Assembly (NCBI GenBank): GCA_934045075.1 | Contig: OW203729.1 | Span: 3,483,816 to 3,547,815, forward strand | DNA: 64,000 nt | Origin: Yponomeuta sedellus | Lineage: Eukaryota; Arthropoda; Insecta; Lepidoptera; Yponomeutidae | Direction of reading: 5' to 3' | Shown: piece after piece, positions 22,201 through 33,500 of the stretch | How positions within the stretch are numbered: position 1 is the first letter of the stretch | Layout: each line of letters starts with the position of its first letter | The notes under the pieces: generated by a model | What the model was told of the DNA's origin: nothing | Database searches by the model: none | Seen by the model: the letters and a program-made list of their open reading frames with translations, nothing else | Translations under genes and position numbers: made by a program

Positions 22201-23510
22201 CTTGGACTTCTTCTTGTTTGTCTTGGTTCGCTTGCTTCGCAGGAACCACTTGGATTCGCGCAGTGTCGTGCTGCGGCCGATGTTGTCGTCTTTTTCGGGT
22301 GCCACGGGCGTCGCCGGTGTGCCGCTTGGGCTGGACGGAGCGGAGCACGGCGCAGCACCCTCTATACTGCCGCTTGGCTCATCCTTGCTTTGAAAGTTTG
22401 GGGTGAACAGGTTGAGAAGTGATGTTGTTCGCCTTGATGTCTTACTGACGAAGGACTGATCCTTCTTGGCAGCTTTTTGAGGTGGGGCTGGCTTATGCGA
22501 TCCATTCGAGACTGTAGAGATCTGATCGGCCTCTGATATTGAGTTGTTGGCCGATCCAGGTTTGGGTAGCGATGCTGGTAACTCAACTAAGTTGGCTTTT
22601 TCCATGGCTGCATATTTTTCAACAAGGAATTGTTCGAGAAGCTTTTCAACTGTTAACTCAAGACATTGGTGCTTGAAATCTCTGTGCACTTGTCCCATGA
22701 GGTCATGATTGCTCTGTATAAGCTCTGCATAGCAACTGACAAACTGTTTCATTTGTTTCAAGTGTGCCTCTTCCACATCTTGAAAGTGTTTGCAGGTCTG
22801 TGTCATTTTCTTCTCAAAGTCATGTTTGACTCCACTATACTTCTCTGCAAGTTGCCTGTAATCTTCATGAAGCTTCTTTAGCTTCACTTCAGCTTTTTCA
22901 AGATCCTTAGCTGAAGCATTGTCTTTTTTCAGTTTTTCTAGCTCTGCTGACTTGGTGGTGTACACATCTTTAGCCTTCTGCAGAGCTTGCTTAGTGGTCT
23001 GTATGAGGAGTACAACTTCTAATGTGCTGGATTCAGAGTCTTTTACAGCTTTATGCTTTTTGTGTAACTCGTCTGCATAACGGGCCACATCCTTGACCAG
23101 CTCACTGACTTTCTGGAACATGTGCTGATGAAGGTTAGACAGCTTTTCAGCTGAACACTTGAGTACTCCCCAAAAAGGGGCAAACGTGCCTTGCGCGCAG
23201 TTACTGTTGGCCTGCTTTGCCAATTTAGCTAATAGTTTCGAATTAGACTCTTCTATATTAGACCTCTCTCTCAGATACTCTGAAAACTCTTTACTGGCTA
23301 TGAGTCCGTATTTCATGTTTTGATAGAGAATGTCGTATCCATTGTGCTCATTGGCGAAGTAATCTACAAAGTTGACACTCATCTTTGCAGCTAAGGGGCG
23401 GCGGGTACGATAGTTACTCAAAAATATAGTCACACACTGACCTGTATTCTAGGATCGAGCTCAGTATCACCATTGTCGTCCGCGGGTATAGTAAACGAGG
23501 ATTCTTCCAT
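16208..23510 (-). CDS. pcs: parcas / SH3BP5-like gene, first two coding exons (partial)
   Basis: Exon 1 (23442-23510) and exon 2 (16208-16270) join in phase 0 to give ELDPRIQ followed by VELEKLNAATDEINKLE. That is the diagnostic start of the SH3BP5 (Sab)/parcas coiled-coil domain. These proteins are Rab11 exchange factors and SH3-binding adaptors. Intron 1 (16271-23441, 7.2 kb) contains the whole FCHO gene. Intron 2 starts with GTGAGT at 16207 and must exceed 16 kb, because no further exon (for example the conserved RPYYEA region) is visible to the left edge. Only 44 residues are present. SH3BP5L is the alternative vertebrate paralogue name. Confidence 0.82.
16271..18168. other. parcas intron 1, distal part, no recognised element
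   Basis: AT-rich intron sequence with no homologous ORF or clear repeat. Confidence 0.5.
18169..18275. repeat. Family G LINE-tail-like fragment
   Basis: Contains GTGGCAAGTGGCAGACTCTG and GTCTCTGCCTACCCCTC, shared with 60680-60770 and, inverted, 12225-12312 and 50990-51065. Confidence 0.65.
18429..18752 (+). repeat. Family A (5S-like) retroposon
   Basis: Starts TGAAGCGCTCGTTGCCTAG. The 5S-like segment GTGCGGTCAGGTGCAAGATG lies near 18490-18510. It ends abruptly at AGAGACCCGT, joined directly to an RTE fragment. Confidence 0.8.
18753..18945 (+). pseudogene. RTE-type LINE C-terminus fragment
   Basis: Frames read QWKWAGYLVRREDGRW and then, after a shift, VKAAGKHWTRLARDRKRW. This is the RTE ORF C-terminal region. 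It is directly fused to the family A repeat. Confidence 0.6.
18946..20010. other. parcas intron 1, no recognised element
   Basis: AT-rich, no coding or repeat signal identified by eye. Confidence 0.4.
20010..20703 (-). other. FCHo: Candidate FCHO 3' untranslated region
   Basis: Downstream of the FCHO stop (minus direction) the sequence is non-coding. The first AATAAA read on the - strand lies near 20014-20020. This is a plausible cleavage signal for an FCHO mRNA ending inside parcas intron 1; it is inferred only. Confidence 0.3.
20704..23382 (-). CDS. FCHo: FCHO (F-BAR + mu-homology domain) endocytic adaptor, single exon
   Basis: Muniscins nucleate clathrin-coated pits at the plasma membrane: the F-BAR dimer bends membrane and the muHD binds cargo and Eps15-type partners. 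The 892-aa frame starts at 23382 (MSVNFVDYF), where the F-BAR match begins; an ATG at 23433 would add 17 unlike residues. F-BAR about 4-265 (EHNGYDILYQNMKYGL, GTFAPFWGVLK, QDVEEAHLKQMK). The linker about 266-618 has a polybasic patch near 388-398 and the conserved VDEEGYCVRP at 431-440. muHD about 619-886 (PLAVAFHEIIHSYFRG, ELVGSGYRLSLVKRRF). Length and both ends match FCHO1/2. It has no intron, unlike what I expect of animal FCHO genes, and sits in intron 1 of a parcas-like gene on the same strand. A functional retrocopy or an exon-fused ancestral gene are both possible. Confidence 0.95.
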   Translation of the reverse strand: MSVNFVDYFANEHNGYDILYQNMKYGLIASKEFSEYLRERSNIEESNSKLLAKLAKQANSNCAQGTFAPFWGVLKCSAEKLSNLHQHMFQKVSELVKDVARYADELHKKHKAVKDSESSTLEVVLLIQTTKQALQKAKDVYTTKSAELEKLKKDNASAKDLEKAEVKLKKLHEDYRQLAEKYSGVKHDFEKKMTQTCKHFQDVEEAHLKQMKQFVSCYAELIQSNHDLMGQVHRDFKHQCLELTVEKLLEQFLVEKYAAMEKANLVELPASLPKPGSANNSISEADQISTVSNGSHKPAPPQKAAKKDQSFVSKTSRRTTSLLNLFTPNFQSKDEPSGSIEGAAPCSAPSSPSGTPATPVAPEKDDNIGRSTTLRESKWFLRSKRTKTNKKKSKKKKDEISENSNPGEKSDLDEKEEDLPVKEDLMNSPEVDEEGYCVRPKDEKGSVYSSTDSDSEEEREQKIHVEIKPLGNGDPPFSASVDDIRATMENLTLFKIGTTARRGSNANASKASSDLLDFFQSPNASITTSPHGTASNPYAPLQGNQSHLLESPTPVSTADVGDLFSEVGEMSQALRTSTPTATSSILLPRPPSRRSEGDFRAAGSSGSRGPSPLTIGMADTIPLAVAFHEIIHSYFRGTDEAKCQVKMSGDMMLSFPTGIVGVLANNPNPAKLCFRLKNIHRLENVLPNKQLVTINTLISTRDNTVVEFNMPALTSLLKRQSEKNPTAAYFNVDILKYQIKPKSGAASCPFQLVSYWKCERDHTDLKIDYKYNLHSMSSPSPLLNVSVCVPMNGGVKNVIAMPKNTWNADTELAMWRFTELSQHSEDRGVGSLRGRFELKDGPSSKATLSAQFNCEGATLSGIEFELVGSGYRLSLVKRRFVSGKYICDSEAH
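23442..23510 (-). CDS. pcs: parcas coding exon 1
   Basis: ATG at 23510 (context GCTACAATGG) opens 23 codons: MEESSFTIPADD, then NGDTELDPRIQ, ending CAG before a GTCAGT donor at 23441. If unspliced, the frame stops at TGA about 12 nt into the intron, so the exon would act as a short upstream ORF for FCHO. Confidence 0.8.
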
Positions 23511-24415
23511 TGTAGCACGGCAGGGAAGCCACTAAATTACATCACCGCGCACAATAGCTCCCAACTGCCAGCCGCACACAACACACAATCGATTCAAGAG
23601 CGCATCATTATTACGCTAATTTCAATTTAAATCATTAACTAGTTAGCGACATGAAACCATTCCAACGTATCTTGTATTTTAGCAAAATAAATAATAAAAT
23701 AAAATTTTCATTCAACTAAGATGACGTCCGCTTTCGTGACGTAAAAAAAAATTCAACGACAAAGAAGCGAGTTTTTTAACCCTTTCACCTATTTCATTCA
23801 GTACTCAAGCTGTTTCAAGCCGCAATTGATTTGCTGTTTTTTTCTGCTAGAAAATTGTATTGATTACTTTAAATGGCTTGTTTCATCAAATCATTGTCCC
23901 GTGATCTGTCAAGAAATGTACAAGATATTGCTTGATTTTATTTTAAATGTTTATTTCGATTCACCGATTCGATTTCCAATAGCAAACTACTCGTTCAATC
24001 CTGTGGAAAGTTCATTCGGTCAGTTGTTTGTATTAGTTATGGCTGATATTATACGGCTAAATAAAAAGGGGCGTAAGGAAACACGAAACTTTCGGATCTC
24101 TCTTTCGCTCCTAGTATGAATAGCGCAATACTAGCGCTACCTGCTTGAGATAAATGTGTACGGCGTTCTTTACAAATAAGCCGCGTAATATGATGCATTC
24201 AGTCGCAATTTTGACAAGCAGCTTGAATTTGATTTGATCCATTTCGCTGTTTCGTGTTTCATCAAATTGGAATTTACCTAGCTTTCTATGTGTATTACAA
24301 CTCTTGTGTCACATTTTTCGCGTGTGCGGTTATCTGAACATTATATGTCGGGAGCTTATGTTTGAGAGCGTAACAGCAGGCATTCTGTATGCAACTTCTA
24401 CGCGTCGTATCCGCT
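23511..24415. promoter_or_regulatory. Shared divergent promoter region of parcas/FCHO and SDS3
   Basis: 905 bp separate the parcas start codon (minus) from the SDS3 start codon (plus). The interval must hold both transcription starts and 5' UTRs. No convincing TATA box or known element was picked out by eye. A 97-codon open frame at 23826-24119 has no recognisable homology and is treated as chance. Confidence 0.55.
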
Positions 24416-24551
24416 ATGTCTTACCAGGGATCACCATTTTCGGGCCACGGCGAAGATTATGACTACGAGGACGACGGGTACGAGGATCTGGACGAATACC
24501 GGGAGCAAGAGGAGGCCCCCCCGCCGCCGCCAGTTGATGACAGTGACGAAG
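24416..24551 (+). CDS. Sds3: SDS3 coding exon 1
   Basis: Encodes residues 1-45, highly acidic ([15 protein letters not shown]) followed by a five-proline run and DDSDE. It ends in phase 1 at a GT donor at 24552. The start ATG at 24416 begins MSYQGS. Confidence 0.85.
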
Positions 24552-27500
24552 GTGCGTTTGTTTACGATCGCAGTCAGCGGACCTAATTTGAATGGAAGTG
24601 TGTCAAAATCGACGAAAACCTGTCCTTGGCACGTAAAAAATGATCAAATTCGCTTGACGATGCAATGTTTTTTGCTCCAAAAGCTGTTGCCATGGGGGGT
24701 TTTCAGCAGGGCCTCGTCTGGCGTCTTCCCGCCGAAATGACTCTGGCAGTGACGTAATGAGTGATTGTTTCGGTTGTACCAAGAACGTTTGGTGAGGGTC
24801 AGTAAAAGGCATGTTACGGATTTATGGAGATGATCAGTATCCATTTAGTGTGAGTCAGCATTTTGGATCTTATGTCCTTGACGATAAGGTTGAAATTTGA
24901 ACACAACACATAATTCATCTTTGCATTTCACTACTTTACAGATTTTTTTTTTATTTTCACTCTATGGATTCATAACAAAAACTTGCATTCCAAATAGCAT
25001 ACTCTGACTTAATATAAACTATTTACCAGTCATAATTAATAGGTCCAGGTCCTCAGTGAATACTGCTCTAATCGTGGGCCAAACCTAGAGCTTACTCAGA
25101 TCTAGCTTTAGTCCATGAATAAACCAGTATTCACTTTTCTCAGTTCTAGTATTCACTTTTCACAGTACTTTGGGCTATATTAATTTTTGCACACCAGATC
25201 TTTAGAAAGTTTTTATTTCCATCATAATATCTTGCAACAAAATAATATGATGTCTTTCTTTCTCTCATATATCCTCAGATACAGAAGAGGCCAGTGAAAC
25301 AGACATCCCAAACAATGATGAGCCACTGGAGATCAAAGAACAGTAAGTGAAATAACAAATCTTTTATTAACTTTAGCCTGTATTCATTTTTTATATTTTT
25401 TAGTAACAGTTATCACTACATCAAAGGTAACACATGTGCACTCAATGTGATTTTATTGTATCCTAGACCATTTTAACCATTTTCTGCTCCTATATTACGC
25501 ACACCAAATCCTGAAAAATACTAAATTGCACTCAATGTGATTTTATTTTGACCTAGACCATTTTAACCATTTTCTGCTCCTATGTTATGCACACTAAATC
25601 ATTAAAAAATACTAAATTGCACTGAATGTGATTTTATTGTAACCTAGACCATTTTAACCATTTTCTGCTCCTATATTACGCACACCAAATCCTGAAAAAT
25701 ACTAAATTGCACTCAATGTGATTTTATTTTGACCTAGACCATTTTAACCATTTTCTGCTCCTATGTTATGCACACTAAATCATTAAAAAATACTTAATTG
25801 CACTGAATGTGATTTTATTGTAACCTAGACCATTTTAACCATTTTCTGCTCCTATATTATGCACACCAAATCACAAAAAATACTAAATTGCACTCAATGT
25901 GATTTTGTTGTAACCTAGACCATTTTAACCATTTTCTTCTCCTGTGTTATGCACAAGTGTTATGTGATTTATTGTAACCTAGAGCATTTTAACCATTTTC
26001 TGCTTGTATACTACATGCCTTAATCATTAAGATGGGAAATGTCACCATTCAGTGTGCCTAACAGATCAACAGGTACCCCGACCAAATGTGTCCCATGTAT
26101 AAGACAAATTTTTATTTAAATGAAACTACCATGAAAACGAAGGACTTGTACCCTCCCCATACTGTCTCGCGCCATTGTTTGTCCCTCCTTATTAAATAAA
26201 ATAAAACAATACTTTTTTTACATGTTAAGGTCATAACTTTTTAATGAGGCATAGATATGCAAAATTCCAATACAGATATAATAAAATAATCATATAATCA
26301 GTGTATGGCTAATTATTTGCAATAGTTCTTAGTTTTTGTTGGTACATGAAACCTACATAACACTCAATCTGCAGGTTCAAGGAAAATTATAATCTTCATT
26401 CTGATATAAGTGGAAGACATTTATCTCAGAATAAAGAAAGATTGCTCCAGCCTCCAATAAAACACAAATACAAATATATTTATTTTCTCCAGTACCTACA
26501 CAATGCACTTAAAATTAGTAACCCATTATTATGTCAATGTTACATTATGTAGTAGGAGAAATGTTGTTAATGTTGAATTACAGCTTCTTAAATGTTTCTG
26601 TAGTTAATAAGTTATTAGGAAATGTATGAGTCTAGCAGGGTAGTATGTACAGTCACATATATGCACTTTGTACATGTATGCACTTTGGTACCTTATCACA
26701 GTCAAAATAGTAAATTTCTTATACATCAGACGAGAAGAGGTTAATGTGACAAGGTTCTAACGTGTTTACATGTATGCATGCATGTTAGTACACTCACAGA
26801 ACAGTATAACGAAAGGCTGCCAATCACAGGCGCCCCCATCCGCCGTACTTGGCTGGCGACAAGTCCGCAGACAAATCTGCATGTGAATGTAGTGGTTCTC
26901 GGTTCGGCGCGGCGCTCGTCCTCTGGAGAAGCGAGCGCCGCGCCGTGTAGTGTGTGGGCGATGACATATTTGTCCACGAATCGGTGCAGCTTGGGGCTCG
27001 GCTCTCGGTGCGAGTAGGCAATGGTGGGCTTAAGAAGATTGTCGAATTCGTATAGAAAAATGTGATATTAGAACTTACTGTACAGCGCCATCTAGTGTGT
27101 GCCGAAAGAGTGGGGATTTTTTTTATTAGAGCGTGAAAACTTCAATTTAATTCAATTGTTTATTTATGCTACCTCCAGGATTCTCTCAATGTCACGATTG
27201 TGGACATGGCATGTTTTTTTCACCTCCGATGGTCAGCTGTAATTGAGGAACTTTAAATATAGTAAAACAGTACATAAATGCTATATTACACCTAAAAGCA
27301 AATGTGTGACCTACTCTATAATTTTCTTGAAAAAATTCTGACTTTTGGAATAAACTTTAAATGTAGACTAGCTTTGCAAACATTTACAGTGTTATGTCTG
27401 GTTTGACTCTTCATACAGTCTTACAGCGTCTGGTGTGACTCTTCATACAGTCCAACAGTGTCTGGTTTGACTTTTCATACAGTCCAACATACTCAAGTTT

Positions 27501-30500
27501 GACCCTTCATACAGTCCAACAGACTCAAGTTTGACTCTTCATACAGTCCAACAGTGTCTTGTTTGACTCTTCATACAGTCCAACAGTGACTCATTCAACA
27601 AACAAAAATCTAAGCATTTTGTATAAATATCTAGCACAATGGTGTGCTTGGGAGGCTTACATCGGTACTAATAATATAAAATTTCCTAATGGTATTACAG
27701 ATAAAAAATTGCAGGTTTCAGCAAATTTCCCTACTCTAATGTAATCTTAACTGTGTCCCCAGAATGTACCAAGATAAGCTGGCTAGCCTCAAGAAGCAGC
27801 TGCAGCAGCTAGAGGAAGGTGTCCACCCAGAGTTTCTGCGCCGGGTCAAGAGGCTGGAACACCAGCTCCAGGAGAGACTGCGGCTGAACAGGATATACAA
27901 GTTAGTTGGGATCACAGGAATTAACGTTTCTTATACTCGGAAAGTAGTGTGGTTTTCATTTCTTATACTCGGAAAGTAGTGTGGTTTTGATCTGATTATT
28001 GGGTAGAAAATGCTGCTTCAAAAAAAACTTATTCAAATTACTCCCCACCCGGAATGAACTTTAAAAATAGAACTACTGTCAGCTGTGAAGAGTTTTATGT
28101 AAAATAATAAAACTTATTAAAAAAAATGCTGCAGCCATGTGAGTTTCTAAACAGCCAGTGTGAACTTAGCGCAAACTTCTTTCAGCGGAATAAGCCGCAA
28201 CAATTACGCGGTGAGTTTAAAATTTTAAAAGTCGACATAAATTGGCGGGATACTAATGTGTTATTATGTATCTGTGACGGAATTCAAAAAAATTGGTAAT
28301 AATCTTTTATGCTAAGATTTGAATACTAAAAATTAGTTTTTATATTCCTCATATTCGAAATGAAAAGTAGTGTTTAACACGGGTAAAAGAATCAATTCCT
28401 ACTCGGACTATAGCCGCCCTCGCTGCTCTCGGGCGTCTAAATACCTCGGGAATTGATTCTTTCCACCCACGTTTAACAATCTACTATTTAAATATATTTG
28501 AAAAAAAAACTCTGCCAAGTGCGAGCCGGCTTGGACTACCACAAGCCTTGTGGTTTTTGGGGTGTGGTCTAATCACCCTGTCTGACCAGGCTTCACTGGG
28601 TAATTTAATACGTTACTTTTAAGCAGTTATTATCATTATAGTATTTCCTAAGATTACCACAAGCACTAGACATAATAAAAACTGTATTTACACGGATTTT
28701 ACTCGTTTAATTTTATATTTTTACAATTTGCTGACGTTTCGGCACTTTTGCGAGTACCGTGGTCCCGGAAGACCGGGACGTGTGAAACTGTGAAATGTAA
28801 AATTAAACGAGTAAAATCCGTGTAAATACAGTTTTTAGGAACTATCATTGTTTGTTCGTTCTACATTACACGAACCCCACAAACCACAAGGCTTGTGGGA
28901 GGCCAAGCAAGTCCTGGAGAGGGCACATTGTATTGATTGTAATTTACCAGAAAAAAATAAAAATTAATAAAGGCTTATAAATATTATTAATATTATTAGT
29001 AACTGTTTTTGTGTTAGCTTAAAACTTTGATTTTTTCACGTTTTTAAGGGTCTGTAGACTATCAACTAGATGCCTCGATGCGTTTCCGAGGTAAACGATC
29101 TGGAAAGACAGACAGACCGACGGAGGGTCGGACGGACGGACGAAAAACAAAATGATTATAGGTCTGACGGAGCTCAGAATAAGAAGCAGGTGTGGTAGTT
29201 CAAGTATTTATTCGAAACCCAGTCGGGCAGAGTTTCCACTTTACAAGTTTAGTGTACTTCGCGAAAATTACGTTCAGACTGACTCAATAGCTAATCCTGT
29301 TGCTTTTATATAAACTTAAATCTGGACCGTTTCGGGTAGTGACAATAAACATTTCAAGCAGGAAACGGATGTTAATTTGTATAATCTTTTGACTATGATT
29401 TTATACTAGCTTCAATAAGTTTAATACGAGTAGGTTTTTGTTTTAGATAAATTATTTATTTGTTTTAAATTATACTGTATTCAATTTTTATTTTATCTAT
29501 AGTTTTATATATTTTTAAAATTAATAAATATGTAATGTCATGATACGACGAATTAAATTACATTGCAGGCGAAAAGGGGCAGTCGTTATACTAAATTAAT
29601 TGACTTCCTTTAATATGATCGTATAATCCGTAGAGTTTGTCAAAAAAATCAAGAAACCGGATGTGGTACTTTATTAGTGGTATAATCGAAAATTAAGATC
29701 ATTTACTACCTTTGATTAAGTGCGAGAAATTGACTCACACAAACAAAAAGTTTGAGCAAAAACTTCTCTTTAATTTCTACACTTTTTGGACAAAGTATAG
29801 GTAATGCAGCCTAGCAGCTTTATTAATGACTAAAAGAACAGCCAGTATTCTCAAAAATAGAGACAAAAACATTTAAAAAAAATCTCACCGCATCGCTAAC
29901 CTCATCTCATCCGCTACTAACCGTACCCCGGCTCTCACAGACAAGTCTAACCTAACTGTAGTGGTTTAACCCCCAGGGACCATATGCACGAGGTGGTCGA
30001 GCGTGAGTACATCGCAGAGAAGAAAGCCGCGGCCAAGGAGTTCGAAGAAAAGAAGGTGGAGTTGAGGGAAAACCTCCTCAGCGACTTCGAGGACAAGCGG
30101 AAAATGATTGAGAACGAACGGCACAGTATGGAGCTGAACGGGGATTCGATGGAGGTATGTTTTGTTTAGATAAACGAATAATACGAATAGATAAGAAGAC
30201 CACGTGCGAAGCGATTTCCATACAAACATAGTTGGTTCGGTTGGTTTTTGAAAGTTTCATTTACATTTTATTATTCAAAATATAGTAGTTTTTACATTTA
30301 GAATACATATACACTACAATAATTTAATTTACAAACGACTTGTTGGATCGCCATGAAACTTAACCAATATGTTTAGAGGACAGTATGGAGCTATTTACAT
30401 TTTATTATTCACAATATACTAGTTATTACATTTACATTATAGATACACTACCATATTTATATTTACAATACAATAATTTAATTTACAAACGACTTGTTGG

Positions 30501-33500
30501 ATCGCCATGAAACTTAACCAATATGTTTAGAAGGCAGTATGGAGCTGAACGGGGATTCGATGGAGGTATTGTAGTGCATTTAAATGTTTTTTAGGTAAAG
30601 TTAAGAAGACACGTCACGTAGCGATTTTCATACAAACATAGTTGGTTTTTCAAAGTTTATATACTAGTTTTTACATTTACATCACATATACACTACAATA
30701 TTTATATTTACAATACAATAATTTAATTTACAAACGACTTGTTGGATCGCCATGAAACTTAACCAATATGTTTAGAGGACAGTATGGAGCTATTTACATT
30801 TTATTGTTCAAAATATACTAGTTTTTATATTTACATTACATATACACTACAATATTTATATTTACAATACAATAATTTAATTTACAAACGACTTGTTGGA
30901 TCGCCATGAAACTTAACCAATATGTTTAGAAGGCAGTATGGAGCTGAACGGGGATTCGATGGAGGTATTGTAGTGCATTTAAATGTTCTTTTTTTAGGTA
31001 AACTTAAGAAGACACCTCACGTAGCAATTTCCATACAAACGTAGTTTGGTTCTACAAACTTAATTTTTTTTTATTTACAATATACTAGTTTTTACATTTA
31101 CATTACTTACACACTACTATATTCACATTTACAATACAATAATTTAATTTACAAACGACTCGCTGGATCGCAATGAAACTATCAATGTTTTTAAGGGGAC
31201 TTGCTTGTACTCTAATTATTTTCTTTCATAATTTGTTATCAACAGAATATATGAATAAAAGAGTCTCAAAAGCTTTCTCATATAGCTCCTTAAAAAGCTC
31301 ATTCGTAATTCGTACAACGTAAATTCATTCGTAATTTACGTTGTATTGCTATTTTACCTCGACGTTTCGACGATGACTGTAACGTCGTCGAAACGTCGAG
31401 GTAAAATAGCAATTAATTACTACGCGATTACGCCCCGAAAATATTCTAACAAAGCGTAACAGTGGTCTTGAATTCAATTCATTTGAAAAGAGAACTTTCA
31501 GTTTTCTCCGAAAGGTTTGTCAGATAATTAAAATAAGGAAATACCGATGTTTTGATAACATACTTACATCATCGACTACCACGTTGGTCCAGCGGTTATA
31601 CGCTTCACTACCAAGAAAGGAGTTCGATTTTGGCTGGCGCTGCCCGTACTTGACTTTTGGAAACGGCCTTGGTTTGGCCGTTTTTCCGTGCTTGTTACCA
31701 GTATCGATGCGTGTCCTAGTTTGGGACCAGCCCTATTGCGTAACAGTCCGCTGTACCGTTATTCATTTCAGTTTTTGTAATTGTCAAAATATCTATGCAG
31801 CTAGTTCGGCCATTATACGTACGTAGCAAGCGCTGAGGTATGTTTACACATTCCCGTTACCTTACGACGTTTTCCTTCACAAATCTTTTTCTTTAAAATA
31901 TATATGTATTTGACAATTTAAGAAGGTTCCGTTCCGAGGTTCGGATGAGGTTAAATCAAACTATTGCGTACAGCGGGGAAGTAGGAGCGCCCCAGGACAA
32001 CTGATGAAAACTGTTATGTGGAAATTGTTATCATCGTTACATTGCTATTAATATGAAGTTTGTTCGGGAGATCCGATCAGCAACGTATTCGGGAACGCAA
32101 TGGCTCTCCGGCGCTAGCGTGCGACGTGAAGCCACTTTCAAAGCCCACTCGGTTTCCCTTTTCTTTTTTAAAACTACCCTTCAATATTTTTAAGTATATT
32201 TTAGCTTGTCAATTTAATGTGTACATACCCACAATCAATACCCAAATTCTTCAACGACATGGTGGCTGTCGCAACTATCATTATGAATTTTCCTACTTTG
32301 TTCGATAATACTTACGTATAAAATTAAATAGAAATAAATTGCTGTGTGGTGTCTGTCGGCCTAGAGAATAGCACCAACCCAAATTCTTCCCGCGGGTGTA
32401 AATGGCGACTAAGTGACACAAACCGGGGGATGGGCAGCAACGCCTCCTGCAGTACAATTCCACCAAACTGCGATCCCCAACCCGCATGCCCTGCGTGGGG
32501 ATTATGGGCATTCCCCCCCAATGATGGCACAACCGTGCGCTATGGCGCTCATTGGGGGAGGGCTATTTCCAGCAGTGGACTAATATAGCCTGAAGAAAGA
32601 AAAAAAGATAAAATTAGATATGACATGCAAAATCATGACACTAATCTACCATTCTTCATCGCCCATCGCTCCAGGTGAAGCCAGTAATGAAGCGCATCCT
32701 GCGGCGGCGCGCGAACGAGCCTGCGCCCGCGCCCGAGAAGCGGCGGAAGCCCCTGGCGACCACCCTCACCTTCCAGCTGGACGAGCGAGACATCGAGGCG
32801 GACCTCAGATCTATCGCGAGACACTCACCGCCCCCGCCACGGCACTCGCACGCACAGCCGCCCAGGAAACACCTTAACTCCAGCAGCTGTAAGTTCAGAT
32901 TGGCTTGGCAGGTTATTTAGTATTTTGGGGGAGAAGAATAAATTATTTTGGATAGAGCAAGGACCTTAACTCCAGAAGCTGTTAGTTCAGTTTGGTTTGG
33001 CGAGTTATTTAGTATTTTAGGGGCGATGACTAAATTATTTTAGTTAGAGGAAGAACCTTAACTCGTACTTACTCGTATAGTTTTTTAGGGGGCGATGTCT
33101 AAATTATTTTAGTTCGAGGAAGTACATACCTTAACTCCAGCAGCTGTAAGTTAAGATTGGCTTGGCAAGTTATTTAGTATTTTAGGGGTGTAGACTAAAT
33201 TATTTTGGATAGAGGAAACACCTTAACTCCAGCAGATGGTAGTTCAGTTTGGTTTGGCGAGTTATTTAGTATTTTAGGGGCGAAGTTTAAATTATTTAAG
33301 TTCGAGGAAGGACCTTAACTTCAGCAGCTGTAGGTTCAGATTGGTTTGGCAAGTTATTTAGTATTTTAGGGGCGAAGATTAAATTATTTTGGATAGAGGT
33401 AACACCTTAACTCCAGCAGCTGTAAGTTCAATTTGGTTTGGCAAGTTATTTAGTATTTTGGGGGCGAAGAATAAATTATTTAAGTTAAAGGACGGACCTT

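Noticed and set aside
21347..22422. Plus-strand open frames of 231 and 143 codons
   Set aside because: They are antisense shadows of the GC-rich FCHO exon; composition and lack of homology fit that.
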